Origin: Blastopirellula marina
GTDB lineage: Bacteria > Planctomycetota > Planctomycetia > Pirellulales > Pirellulaceae
NCBI RefSeq assembly: GCF_002967765.1
Contig: NZ_PUHY01000012.1
Coordinates: 930,001 to 994,000, forward strand
Reading direction: 5' to 3'
DNA: 64,000 nt
The notes under the pieces were generated by a model. That model was not told the origin of the DNA and did no database searches. It was given only the letters and a program-made list of their open reading frames with translations. Below are positions 41,559 to 50,684 of the stretch, one piece after another. How positions within the stretch are numbered: position 1 is the first letter of the stretch; each line of letters starts with the position of its first letter. The position numbers and the translations under genes were made by a program.

Positions 41559-43616
41559 ATGTCCGCCAAGCCAACCAATCGACCGTCTAAGTATCAAGTC
41601 TTCCTCCTGTGGTCGAACGACACGGTTAGCCAGTGTCGTGACGTGCGGAAGTTCTTCAAAGAATTCAACAAGAAGACGGCCAAGCCTGAGTTCGGTGTTA
41701 CATTCGAGATCATCGATCACTGTTTCGATACCGATGACAAGGGACACCCAGGTGCAGTCCCAGCCGAAGAGTTGTTGGTGAAGAGCAAGGATACGCTCGC
41801 GCTGACGATCGGCCTTTGCACTGACGACGAAACCTCGCTGAATCCTTACACTGTCGACAAGGCTCAGCACCAGCTTGATCTGGTGGTCGAAAGCGCTCAG
41901 CAGAATAAGTTTCATCAAGCCATCTGGTTTGTTCTTCGTCAGCAGGACTTGGAACGAGAGCAGATCGCCGGCGAAATCCACGATCTGTTGCGTTTGCCGG
42001 AAGGTCTAAAGCCGGACAACGTCTGCCTGTTCAACGAAGGGGACAAGTTCGCCGACGTTCTGGCTGATAACCTGACCAAGCTTCTCTCTGGCGACGATCG
42101 GCCCTGGATCGAAGACGAGAACGCTGCCGTGCACGCAATCGAAGCGGCACGCCGTCAAAAGATGGAAAAACTGGTGCAGCTCGGCATCGATCCTTGGGGA
42201 CATCGCTTCGACGATCAGCAGGCGATCACCGACGTTCGGGCCCTAGAGGGAGAAATCACCGAGCAGAAGACAACCAGCGAAGGTGGCCGCGAGCAAACCG
42301 TTTACAGCGGTCCCAAAGTACGCGTTGCTGGTCGCATTGTTTTGATGCGTCCGACGGGCAAGCTGATTTTCATCAACCTAGTCGATCGAACCGGAACGAT
42401 TCAATTGTTCCTTGGCCAAGCTCAAGTTGGCGAACGCAACTGGGATATCGCCCAGTGTCTCGATCTGGGCGATATCATTGGTGTCGACGGCGAGCTGAAG
42501 AAGACCAAGACGGGCGAACTAACGATCTTCGTCGAAGAACTCCATTTCCTGACCAAGACGCTGGAAGCACCGCCAGAGAAGCATAAGGGGATTACCGATC
42601 CGGAACTGCGACAACGGATGCGGTATGTCGACTTGGCCTACGGCGAGGGAGTCCTCGAACGCTTCGTGCAGCGAACGCAGATCGTCCGTTCGATTCGTGA
42701 AACGTTGGTTGGCGAAGGTTACTTCGAGATTGAAGGCCCGACGCTTCATACTATCGCCGGTGGTGCGGCCGCTCGCCCGTTTGAGACCTTCCACAACGCC
42801 CTCGGGATGCCGCTGGTCATGCGGATCGCCCTCGAGCTTCATTTGAAGCGACTGCTGGTAGGCGGCATGGAGCGTGTCTTTGAACTGGGACGCGTTTATC
42901 GCAACGAAGGGATCAGCCCGCGTCATAATCCTGAGTTCACGATGCTGGAGGTCTATCAAGCCTACGGCAACTACGAAACGATGATGGATTTGACGCAGAA
43001 CGTCATTGTCAACGCATTAGACGCGATTGGAGCCGGCCGAAAGGTTCCCTTCGGCGACAAGGAGATCGATTTTACGCCGCCGTTCGAGCGACGTTGCTAC
43101 CGTGACCTGTTGGCCGAGCACGCGGGGATCGATCCTGCCAACGACGCCGAGGTGATCGCCTGTGCTAAGAAGCTGGGCCTCGATACGGAAGGGAAGCATC
43201 CCGACGTTGTTCGCAACGAAATCTTCGAGGAAACGGTCGAGGACAAGTTGGTCGGGCCGATCTTCGTGATCGACTATCCTGCTAGCATTTGCCCGCTGAC
43301 TAAGCGAAAAGCGGGTCAGCCAGAAATTGCCGAACGTTTTGAACTGTTCATTCACGGCATGGAACTGGCCAATGCCTACACCGAGCTGAACGATCCTGAT
43401 TTGCAGGAAAAGCTGTTCCGCACACAACTTGAGGGGATGGCCGAAGAAGACTCGATGGCGCGCATGGATACCGATTTTGTGCGGGCTTTGCGGAACGGAA
43501 TGCCTCCAGCCGGCGGACTTGGTATTGGCATCGACCGCCTGGTCATGTTACTAACTAACAGCTCGACAATTCGCGAAGTGATTTTGTTCCCGCTGTTGCG
43601 GCACGAGGCGACCTAG
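41559..43616 (+). CDS. lysS: Lysyl-tRNA synthetase with an extra N-terminal domain
   Basis: A 685-residue protein; ordinary bacterial LysRS has about 500. From about residue 195 it is a class II LysRS: KMEKLVQLGIDPWGHRF, an OB fold for the tRNA anticodon (about 250-345), motif 2 ELGRVYRNEGISPRHNPEF (R445, R448), and motif 3 GLGIGIDRLVML. Residues 10-180 are an added alpha/beta domain (YQVFLLWSNDTVSQCRDVRKFF, TFEIIDHCFDTDD, DTLALTIGLCTDDE, HQAIWFVLRQQDLE) that resembles TIR or DUF4062-type folds only loosely. The frame is continuous, GGAAGGGG precedes the ATG at 41559, and no ribosome binding site lies near M202, so the long form appears real. The Lol-type genes follow 100 bases on. Confidence 0.9.
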   Translation: MSAKPTNRPSKYQVFLLWSNDTVSQCRDVRKFFKEFNKKTAKPEFGVTFEIIDHCFDTDDKGHPGAVPAEELLVKSKDTLALTIGLCTDDETSLNPYTVDKAQHQLDLVVESAQQNKFHQAIWFVLRQQDLEREQIAGEIHDLLRLPEGLKPDNVCLFNEGDKFADVLADNLTKLLSGDDRPWIEDENAAVHAIEAARRQKMEKLVQLGIDPWGHRFDDQQAITDVRALEGEITEQKTTSEGGREQTVYSGPKVRVAGRIVLMRPTGKLIFINLVDRTGTIQLFLGQAQVGERNWDIAQCLDLGDIIGVDGELKKTKTGELTIFVEELHFLTKTLEAPPEKHKGITDPELRQRMRYVDLAYGEGVLERFVQRTQIVRSIRETLVGEGYFEIEGPTLHTIAGGAAARPFETFHNALGMPLVMRIALELHLKRLLVGGMERVFELGRVYRNEGISPRHNPEFTMLEVYQAYGNYETMMDLTQNVIVNALDAIGAGRKVPFGDKEIDFTPPFERRCYRDLLAEHAGIDPANDAEVIACAKKLGLDTEGKHPDVVRNEIFEETVEDKLVGPIFVIDYPASICPLTKRKAGQPEIAERFELFIHGMELANAYTELNDPDLQEKLFRTQLEGMAEEDSMARMDTDFVRALRNGMPPAGGLGIGIDRLVMLLTNSSTIREVILFPLLRHEAT

Positions 43617-43660
43617 GAAGGTCGCTGATTCCCCCTGATCCCCCCAAAGATAGAAACCTG

Positions 43661-43680
43661 CCCCGCGAGCGGAGGCGGGG
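43661..43680 (+). other. GC-rich hairpin between lysS and the ABC permease
   Basis: CCCCGC (43661-43666) pairs with GCGGGG (43675-43680). There is no T-run. It lies within the 100-base gap and could be a weak terminator or a pause site. Confidence 0.35.
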
Positions 43681-43716
43681 GAGCAGAGAGAGTGCCGCTT
43701 TGCCGAAGGATTGGCA

Positions 43717-45414
43717 ATGTACAAGTTGATGCTCTGTCTGCGTTATCTTCGGACACGCTACATCGCCCTGGCGTCGATCATCAGTGTCACGCTGGGCGTG
43801 GCGACCATGGTTGTCGTCAATTCCGTGATGTCCGGCTTCTCGCACGAGATGCACGTCCGTCTGCACGGCATCCTCTCGGACATTGTCATGGAAAGCCACA
43901 GCCTGGATGGCTTCTATCAGTGGCAAGGGCACATGAACGCGGTGAAGCAGGTCGCTGGCGATTCGATCGAAAACATGACCGTCACAGTCCACGTGCCGGC
44001 AATGCTTGATATCTATCATCGCAACGAATGGGTGCCACGTCAGGTGACCGTGATCGGCATTGATGACGAAACCTATAACAACGTCAGCGATTTCTCAAGG
44101 TACTTGAAGCACCCAAGCAACCGTGCTCAAGTCAATTTCAGCTTGAAGGATGGCGGCTACGAAGGTCCCGAAGGTTCAACACTGACCGAGTCGGGCTGGA
44201 ACTATCGTCGCGGCAAGATCGCTTATCAAAAGGCCTTGGAAGAAGAGATGCAGCGATTCGAGATCATGCATCGCACCGGTCGCATGCCTGGTCAGACACA
44301 AGACGATCCCAACAAAATCGCCGCTACGCCTAGCCCACTCCAAAATCAATCGGCCGAATCAGTGAAGCCGAAGTTCTCGGACGATCCAGAAGCCCCACCC
44401 CTGCCAGGCGCTCCGCCGCAGGAAGTTGCTCAGCGGATGGCACAAAACGAACCGGCCCCAGTTGGTGCGGCCGAGGTAGAAGGGGATCCATTCAATCAAC
44501 GCCATCAGTTCTCGATGGAAAACACGTTCGATCCGATGAAGCACCAGTCACCCGGCATCATCCTGGGGATGGCCGTCGCCAACATTCGCCAGCGAAACGC
44601 TGAGGGAGAAGTCAAGGATTACTTCCTCGCAGTTCCGGGGGACGATGTACGACTGACGTTCCCTTCAGCCGAGAGCCCACCGCAAGCCGTTAGCGAAACG
44701 TTCACCGTTGTCGACTTCTACGAAAGTAAGATGAACGAATACGACGCTGGGTTTGCGTTTGTTCCCCTCAGCAAGTTGCAATCGCTGCGTTACATGACCC
44801 ATCCTGACTTAGGGAACGCGGTCTCGACGATTCAGATTCGATTGAAGCCGGGGGCCGATCTGGCCGCGGTAACCAATCAACTGCGTGCTGCGTTCCCACC
44901 GGAACGTTACCCTTTCCGCATTCAATCGTGGAAGGACATGCAGGGGCCGCTGTTGGCTGCGGTGCAAATGGAAAAGACAATTCTCAACATCCTGCTGTTC
45001 CTTATCATTGGCGTGGCAGGTTTCGGGATCTTGGCGACGTTCTACATGATTGTGGTCGAAAAGACGAAGGACATCGGCATTCTGAAATCGCTCGGTGCGA
45101 GCGGTGGTGGAATCATGAGTATCTTCCTGGGATACGGCTTGTCGCTGGGCATTGTCGGTTCTGGCGTTGGTTGTATTCTCGGTTTGCTCTTTGTGTGGAA
45201 CATCAATCACATCGCCAAGCTGATCGAGATCATCACCGGTCGCGAAGTGTTTGATCCGACGATCTACTACTTTCAAGAAATCCCCACAATCATCGAACCA
45301 ATGGCCATTGTCATGGTGGTGACCGGGGCGATGTTGATTGCCGTGTTGGCAAGTGTGCTACCGGCGATTCGCGCCGCACGACTGCATCCGGTGGAGGCCC
45401 TCCGTTATGAGTAA
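43717..45414 (+). CDS. LolC/LolE-type ABC transporter permease with an internal insertion
   Basis: The ATG at 43717 has AAGGA six bases upstream; the TTG at 43711 overlaps that spacing. The 565-residue protein has one helix near the N-terminus (about 17-40), a long periplasmic region and three C-terminal helices (about 415-440, 465-500, 525-550), the MacB/LolCE plan. KDIGILKSLGASGGGIMSIFLGYGL is the hallmark coupling region and AARLHPVEALRYE the typical end. LolC/E proteins are usually about 400 residues; the excess lies in a proline-, glutamine- and acid-rich segment of the periplasmic domain (about 170-290). With the next gene it should form a lipoprotein-release transporter. Confidence 0.87.
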   Translation: MYKLMLCLRYLRTRYIALASIISVTLGVATMVVVNSVMSGFSHEMHVRLHGILSDIVMESHSLDGFYQWQGHMNAVKQVAGDSIENMTVTVHVPAMLDIYHRNEWVPRQVTVIGIDDETYNNVSDFSRYLKHPSNRAQVNFSLKDGGYEGPEGSTLTESGWNYRRGKIAYQKALEEEMQRFEIMHRTGRMPGQTQDDPNKIAATPSPLQNQSAESVKPKFSDDPEAPPLPGAPPQEVAQRMAQNEPAPVGAAEVEGDPFNQRHQFSMENTFDPMKHQSPGIILGMAVANIRQRNAEGEVKDYFLAVPGDDVRLTFPSAESPPQAVSETFTVVDFYESKMNEYDAGFAFVPLSKLQSLRYMTHPDLGNAVSTIQIRLKPGADLAAVTNQLRAAFPPERYPFRIQSWKDMQGPLLAAVQMEKTILNILLFLIIGVAGFGILATFYMIVVEKTKDIGILKSLGASGGGIMSIFLGYGLSLGIVGSGVGCILGLLFVWNINHIAKLIEIITGREVFDPTIYYFQEIPTIIEPMAIVMVVTGAMLIAVLASVLPAIRAARLHPVEALRYE

Positions 45415-46231
45415 TACGATGAGCGATAGCTACCTCAGCACCACCGTCCCAGCTCCTGGTGTGCCGCCACAGCCGGCCGCTAAGAAGCCCGCACCACACA
45501 TCAATACCGACCGCTTCGACACGCCGATCGAAGTCGATCGACCGATCCTGCGAACGACCGGCCTCTATAAGAGCTACCGCAAAGGACAACATGTCGTTCC
45601 GGTTCTTCGTGGCGTCGATTTCGTCGCGCACGAAGGTCGAGTCACCTCGATCATTGGGCAAAGTGGTTCCGGTAAGAGCACGCTGTTGCATTTGCTGGGG
45701 ACTCTCGATGTCCCAGATCAGGGTGAGATCTTCTTTGAAGATAAGCGAACCGATAACTTGCCGATCCGTCAGCGTGACCGGATTCGCAATGGCCAGTTCG
45801 GCTTGATCTTTCAGTTCTACCACTTGCTTCCGGAACTGACGACGCTGGAAAACGTGCTTACTCCGGCGATGATCTCACACGGTTTTTTCAAGTATTGGAC
45901 TGCTCGTAAACAGCTTCGAGAACGCGCCAAGGAAGTTCTCGACCTTGTGGGACTTGGGCATCGTTTGACCCACAAGCCACGCGAATTGTCCGGTGGTGAG
46001 ATGCAGCGAACAGCGATCGCTCGCGCTTTGATCAGCAATCCGAAGGTCCTTCTTGCGGATGAGCCAACCGGTAACCTCGATCGGCAAACCGGTCAGGAGG
46101 TGCTCGGTATTCTTCGGAAACTGAACGAAGAGCAAGGACTGACTATCGTGATGGTCACGCACGATCAAAGCATTGCAGACGAAGCGGATGCGATTGTCCG
46201 TTTATCGGAGGGATGCGTCGAGACGGTATAG
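45407..46231 (+). CDS. lolD: LolD-type ABC transporter ATPase
   Basis: The ATG at 45407 overlaps the permease stop by eight bases, with GGAGG upstream, so translation is probably coupled. The 274-residue protein has Walker A GQSGSGKST (84-92), signature LSGGEMQRTAIARAL, Walker B VLLADEPTGNLD and the switch histidine in MVTHD. An extra proline-rich N-terminal 45 residues precede the ATPase core. LolD-type ATPases power extraction of lipoproteins from the inner membrane for delivery to the outer membrane; MacB-like efflux is the alternative. The pairing with the preceding permease is clear. Confidence 0.9.
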   Translation: MSNTMSDSYLSTTVPAPGVPPQPAAKKPAPHINTDRFDTPIEVDRPILRTTGLYKSYRKGQHVVPVLRGVDFVAHEGRVTSIIGQSGSGKSTLLHLLGTLDVPDQGEIFFEDKRTDNLPIRQRDRIRNGQFGLIFQFYHLLPELTTLENVLTPAMISHGFFKYWTARKQLRERAKEVLDLVGLGHRLTHKPRELSGGEMQRTAIARALISNPKVLLADEPTGNLDRQTGQEVLGILRKLNEEQGLTIVMVTHDQSIADEADAIVRLSEGCVETV

Positions 46232-46309
46232 CTCGAACCGTCGTTCGATCTGTTGGTGCTGTTGAGGCTTTGGAGGGTTGGTCGGACATCACCTTCGGTG
46301 TCTTGCTAC

Positions 46310-47125
46310 CTATAGCGGAGACCACCAAATCTGACACCATGGCATCTGCTTTTTCAAGTCTTCGATAGCAGCCCGGCTGGTGGGCGTTCGTCGCAGCTTC
46401 AATTCTTTCAGGTTCTTTAGCCGTACCAGTTTCTGTAGCCCTTCATCTGAAATGCGGGTTCGTGTAGCGTCCAGGTATTCCAGCGAATCAGGTAAATCGT
46501 CGAGAACTTCATCGGAAAGATGGGTGCGAGAAAAGCCGAGCCACTTCAGTTGGCTATCTCGCAAGAATGGCATCGGACGGCGACCGATAGAAGACTCGGA
46601 AACGGCAAGCGTTTCCAAGTTAAAACGATCGAGCAGATACTCAAGTTGGTCTTCTGAAACCGCGATGCCAGCCAGCGAGACCCCCTCGAGATCATCCAGA
46701 CGTTCAATTTCCCGCAAAAAATCGTCAACCTCTCCGCGGCCGTTCTTGCGAAAATAGGCGATCTTAATACGTTGAAAGAGTGGTTCCGCACCGATTGCCT
46801 CCATCCACTCAGGGGCTCGTTTAACATCGACGTAGGCCATTTGGACATTGGGCCCCGGCGGCGTCGCGATGGTCGCCGATGGTGAAGATTGGATGGGTAC
46901 GGCTTGCCGCTGGATCAGCTTCCACGAAACATTCCATCCGCGTTCCGCCAGTTTCTCGGAGACCTCTTCGTGAAGATGCCCCATCCGCAACTGGTGGCTA
47001 ACCCAGCCCAGTCCGATTGCCACCAAGCCTACAAAGAGAAGTAAGAACCGCATCGACCAGCGCAAACGCCAGTTTCGTACGGGCAGCTTTTTGGCGGTTG
47101 TTATTTGGTCGTTTGCGCTGTCCAA
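46310..47125 (-). CDS. Membrane-anchored LRR-like paralogue 3
   Basis: A TTG start at 47125 is proposed: GGGAGGAG and AAGG lie just upstream, and the resulting MDSANDQITTAKK lines up with the N-termini of the two paralogues next door; an ATG at 47161 would extend it backwards inside the previous gene. The 271-residue protein has one membrane helix (about 25-45, after RLRWSMRFLLLF), a short HLHEEVSEKL stretch, and LRR-like units ending in EGLQKLVRLKNLKELKLRRTPT and a conserved MPWCQIWW tail. It overlaps the preceding gene by 25 bases. Function unknown. Confidence 0.8.
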   Translation of the reverse strand: MDSANDQITTAKKLPVRNWRLRWSMRFLLLFVGLVAIGLGWVSHQLRMGHLHEEVSEKLAERGWNVSWKLIQRQAVPIQSSPSATIATPPGPNVQMAYVDVKRAPEWMEAIGAEPLFQRIKIAYFRKNGRGEVDDFLREIERLDDLEGVSLAGIAVSEDQLEYLLDRFNLETLAVSESSIGRRPMPFLRDSQLKWLGFSRTHLSDEVLDDLPDSLEYLDATRTRISDEGLQKLVRLKNLKELKLRRTPTSRAAIEDLKKQMPWCQIWWSPL

Positions 47126-47877
47126 GGCAACCTTAACTCCTCCCACTCGATCTCGCACCATGGCATCTTCTTTCGCAAGTCGTTGATCGCCGATTTGGTG
47201 GTTGGTGTTCGACGAAGAATTAACTTCTGCAGATTCTTCAAACGAACAAACTTCTCCAGGCCATCGTTACTGATGCGAGTTCGCGTGGCATCGAAGTATT
47301 CCAGCGACATCGGCAAGTCATCGATCGCTGGATTCGAGAACTGTGTCCTAGCGACCAGCAGCCACGTGATGTTCGAGTTCTGAAAGCAGGGAATCGGTCC
47401 GCGACCGAGCTTCATAGATTGCAGGTAAACCGACTCGAATTGAACGTGATCGAACAAGGTTTCCAATTGCGTTTCGGTCAATGGAGCGTTATACGATGAA
47501 AAGTGCGGCAACTGTTTCAAACGCACAATTTGCTGGACGGCGAGGTCGACTTTCTCAGGAGACTGGTCGGAGATTTGAACCCGGCTGAGACGCTGAAACA
47601 TGGCTCCCACGCCTAGTCGTTCCATCCAAGACGGCAGTTTCTTTTCGACGCGATAACTGTTGGGGCTAAGCGGGGTCGTCTCAACCAGTTTCCAGTCGAT
47701 CGATACGCCCAGTTCACGCAGCTTCTTGGCGGCGTCTTCATGCACATTGCCCATCCGCATCTGGTAGCTAACCCAGGCCATGCCGATAGCGATGAGGCCG
47801 ATGAAGACAAACAGCACGCGGAGTGACCAGCGAATTCGCCGTCGAGTTCTTCTAACCGACGCTTCGGTATCGCTCAT
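47101..47877 (-). CDS. Membrane-anchored LRR-like paralogue 2
   Basis: The ATG at 47877 forms an ATGA overlap with the stop of the preceding gene, so translation is coupled. The 258-residue protein shares the plan of its neighbours: a basic start, one membrane helix (about 18-40: RVLFVFIGLIAIGMAWVSY), the RMGNVHEDAAKKLRELG linker, LRR-like units (SLEYFDATRTRISNDGLEKF, LKNLQKLILRRTPT) and the MPWCEIEW tail. It is closest to paralogue 3 by eye. Function unknown; a protein-binding periplasmic domain is inferred. Confidence 0.82.
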   Translation of the reverse strand: MSDTEASVRRTRRRIRWSLRVLFVFIGLIAIGMAWVSYQMRMGNVHEDAAKKLRELGVSIDWKLVETTPLSPNSYRVEKKLPSWMERLGVGAMFQRLSRVQISDQSPEKVDLAVQQIVRLKQLPHFSSYNAPLTETQLETLFDHVQFESVYLQSMKLGRGPIPCFQNSNITWLLVARTQFSNPAIDDLPMSLEYFDATRTRISNDGLEKFVRLKNLQKLILRRTPTTKSAINDLRKKMPWCEIEWEELRLPWTAQTTK

Positions 47878-48674
47878 TGATTGATGACTCCGAAAGGCCT
47901 CGGCTGCCATACGATTTCACACCATGGCATCGAATCTCTTAACTTTAAGACGGTCGACTTCTCGATGTCAGTAAGACGAAGGTTGATATGCGTCAGTTTC
48001 TTGAGGCGGATCAGACTTTGCAACGAAGCTTGGCCAAACGTGCAACCTTCTAGATCGAGTCGCTGGAGGTTATCAGGAAGGCTGCTCAAGAATTCAGTTG
48101 ATACATTGCTCCTTCGCAAACGTAATTCTTTCAGCTTGGAATACTGCATTGCAGAGAGCTCATGCAGGCCAATATTGGTTTCATCGAGCCAAAGCGAATT
48201 GAGGTCGACGCGTTCAAGTAGAGATTCTAATTGGTAGCGATCGACCGAAGAGTGATCGAGCCAAATCTTATCAACGCGATCGAGCTTGGCGACATGCTTG
48301 AAGAATCTACTGACTGGACCGGGGCTGCCGTGCACAATACGAATGCTATCAATCCGTTGGAACATACTGACGCAGCCCAGCGAACGCATCCACTCTGGTT
48401 CATGCTTTTCCTTTTGGGTGATCGTTACCGGTTTTGGGGAAAAACTAACCCAGACCTGTGAAGGTACGTTCCGATAAAGCTCCCACTCGAGGATCGCGCC
48501 TTGCTCTTGCAGATGGCGACTGACTTCTAGATGCGTATTGCCTATTCGCATCCAATGGGCCGGAATCGCTACCAAGACACTGGTCAGCGTAATCCCTGCG
48601 ATGAAAACACGGAGCGACCAGCGAATTCGCCAGCTTCGCGTTTTCGGCGTGGACTTGCTGACCGACTCGTCCAT
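47874..48674 (-). CDS. Membrane-anchored LRR-like paralogue 1
   Basis: The first gene of the three-gene minus-strand set, 266 residues. A basic N-terminus and WRIRWSLRVF lead into one membrane helix (about 22-44), then RIGNTHLEVSRHLQEQG and LRR-like units (YSKLKELRLRRSNVSTEF, NLQRLDLEGCTFGQASL, LKKLTHINLRLTDIEKS), ending in SMPWCEIVWQP. It is the most divergent of the three. Its stop overlaps the next start by four bases. Confidence 0.82.
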   Translation of the reverse strand: MDESVSKSTPKTRSWRIRWSLRVFIAGITLTSVLVAIPAHWMRIGNTHLEVSRHLQEQGAILEWELYRNVPSQVWVSFSPKPVTITQKEKHEPEWMRSLGCVSMFQRIDSIRIVHGSPGPVSRFFKHVAKLDRVDKIWLDHSSVDRYQLESLLERVDLNSLWLDETNIGLHELSAMQYSKLKELRLRRSNVSTEFLSSLPDNLQRLDLEGCTFGQASLQSLIRLKKLTHINLRLTDIEKSTVLKLRDSMPWCEIVWQPRPFGVINQ

Positions 48675-48825
48675 AGCTGGCTCAAATTGATAGGTGCGTT
48701 GTAAGACAGGCCTCTAGCGGTAGGCTAACGGTTGGCCAGGTAACTGTCAAACAAATGCTGCCGGACGCTGATTGAGCAATCGCTTTTGCGTGAGAAACGC
48801 TCAAACAATTCGCGCAAATGCATCA

Positions 48826-48856
48826 TGCGTCCCGGGACGGGATTCGCAGGGACGCA
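48826..48856 (-). terminator. Hairpin after the LysM/YkuD gene
   Basis: TGCGTCCC (48826-48833) pairs with GGGACGCA (48849-48856). It lies just downstream of the minus-strand gene ending at 48887. There is no T-run, so it is a weak terminator candidate. Confidence 0.45.
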
Positions 48857-48886
48857 ATTCGGAGCCAAATTGGCGATGAGAGAAGC

Positions 48887-50155
48887 TTACCGCTGAACGA
48901 CCACTTTCGAGCCAACGGATAGGATCTCGTACAGGTACTCGGAGTCTGGCTTGCTCACGCTGATCGAGCCGCCCGGGCCTCCGGTGCCGTGGACGACGAT
49001 GCCGCCATCCAGATGAATCGCGTGGCCGCCGTAGGGATTGGCGGGGTCGCTCGAGGACAGAACGCTTTGGCTGGCCTGATCGAAGAACTGCGGATTGGCT
49101 TCTTTTCGCAATACTTCGTGTTCACCTTCCGGAATGATCGCTCCATTTTCGATGGTGATGGGGAAGCGGCCCGCGTAGCAACCATCGACTTCCAAAGCGA
49201 GTTCGTTGTGGGTCATGTCGATCTTGGCGGTGAACGGACCTTGGACAACCTTCAGTTTCTGGCCAGGCGTCAAGCTGTTTGGACTATCAATGCCGTTAAT
49301 GCGTTGTAGTAACAGAGCCGGGACATCGTACTGCTGGGCGATGGTCTCCAGGGTTTCGCCGCTGCCGACGGTGTACGGTTCTTCCAGCAGGTGTTCCATC
49401 GAATAGGCAATCGTACCGCCAAGTTTGTTGAGTAGTACGTTCAATTCGTCTTTCTGGACAGGCGTCAATTCAGGGCGATTTCGCCACGGGGTCAGGCGAC
49501 GGCAAGCTTCTACGAGATCGCGTTGGGCAAGGTAAACCTCGGCTTCATCCCAATCCGTTTGGAAATCGCCCGGAGAGGGGCCGCCCATGGCATGATTACC
49601 CGCTGGCATGCTGTTCATGTCGCTACCAGACGAGTAGACCGACGCCAGTTGATTGCGGGATTCATCTGGGGAAGAAGGGATCTGGGATTCAGTCGGAGGA
49701 GCCATCTCAGCCGGATTCTCAAGGGTAGACCCTCCCAGGGGCGGTAAGTCGTTTGCGCCTGCGAACTGCGGTACGTACGGTGTTGCTGGGTTGTCGGAAG
49801 CCTTGTCGTCGGGAATCGGTGTCGTCGGAGACGAAGCGAATGACGGTGCCGAGTCGTTTGACTCGCCCAATTGCGGAGCCGTTAGTCGACCGCTAGCAAA
49901 GCCCTGCGGACTCGCTGGGTCGGAGTTGAACGGTGGAGGACTCGACGAAGCGGTACCCATCGAATTCATGGCATCGGGCGCCGAGGAACCACCAGGCATT
50001 CCCATTCGCGAAAAGTCTGGCAGCGAGAGATCCATGTCACCCGCGGCGTTGGCAACTTCGGGCGGAACTTCTTCCGGCTGATTCAAGACGGTGTAGACGC
50101 CGTAACCAATGGCCATCAGCACAATGACCATGCACGCGGTTTTGATCGTTTCCAC
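48887..50155 (-). CDS. LysM and YkuD (L,D-transpeptidase-like) protein lacking the catalytic cysteine
   Basis: A 422-residue protein with an N-terminal membrane anchor (about 5-25), a proline/serine-rich spacer to about 195, a helical segment, a LysM domain (about 261-305: YTVGSGETLETIAQQYDVP...LTPGQKLKV) and a YkuD-like domain (306-422). YkuD enzymes crosslink peptidoglycan using H-G-T and a C in S-x-G-C-x-R. Here HGTGGPGG is present (H389), but the following stretch is S-I-S-V-S (397-401), with serine where cysteine is expected and no arginine. It probably binds peptidoglycan without catalysing crosslinking, unless serine is used. It is divergent from the zinc-ribbon gene. Confidence 0.87.
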   Translation of the reverse strand: METIKTACMVIVLMAIGYGVYTVLNQPEEVPPEVANAAGDMDLSLPDFSRMGMPGGSSAPDAMNSMGTASSSPPPFNSDPASPQGFASGRLTAPQLGESNDSAPSFASSPTTPIPDDKASDNPATPYVPQFAGANDLPPLGGSTLENPAEMAPPTESQIPSSPDESRNQLASVYSSGSDMNSMPAGNHAMGGPSPGDFQTDWDEAEVYLAQRDLVEACRRLTPWRNRPELTPVQKDELNVLLNKLGGTIAYSMEHLLEEPYTVGSGETLETIAQQYDVPALLLQRINGIDSPNSLTPGQKLKVVQGPFTAKIDMTHNELALEVDGCYAGRFPITIENGAIIPEGEHEVLRKEANPQFFDQASQSVLSSSDPANPYGGHAIHLDGGIVVHGTGGPGGSISVSKPDSEYLYEILSVGSKVVVQR

Positions 50156-50259
50156 CTTCGTCCTCCCTGACGATTTCGGCTCATCAAAGGCAATCCATTG
50201 TGCCGATAAGTGATGATGCCGAGGTGTGCTCTGACGTTATTTAACCCATCCTCAAGGTC

Positions 50260-50517
50260 ATGCACGACAGCGACGAATACGACGACGAAGATTGGACCGA
50301 AGACTACCTGGACGAAGACCAGGAAGATACGATCGAATGCCCCGAATGCGGAGCGGATATCTTCGACGATATCGATGTTTGCCCGAGGTGTGGCCACGCG
50401 ATTATCCACAGTACGAGTCCCTGGGCTGGGAAATCGTTGCCGTGGGTGATCTTCGGCCTTCTGGGCATCATCGCAGTGATCGTGATGATGACGTGCATTC
50501 CTCAACCGCCTGCCTAG
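50260..50517 (+). CDS. Small acidic zinc-ribbon membrane protein
   Basis: An 85-residue protein. The first 25 residues are almost all aspartate/glutamate; a zinc ribbon follows (C27-P-E-C30 ... C42-P-R-C45-G), then one membrane helix (about 61-78: WVIFGLLGIIAVIVMMTCI). The ribbon faces the cytoplasm if the helix is a simple anchor. Function unknown. It is divergent from the LysM/YkuD gene. Confidence 0.75.
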   Translation: MHDSDEYDDEDWTEDYLDEDQEDTIECPECGADIFDDIDVCPRCGHAIIHSTSPWAGKSLPWVIFGLLGIIAVIVMMTCIPQPPA

Positions 50518-50684
50518 CCCGACAAGCGTTCTCAGATAGTAACGAAACCCCGATTCCGCTCAAAGGCCGGTTTCGTAGCGTGCTAGCTGGCCAATTCTCA
50601 TTTCCCTTGAACGAGGGGAATCCGTCAAAGAAGAAAATTGACCACAGATAATGCAGGTGGGAATCGATACGAAGTAGGACAGCC

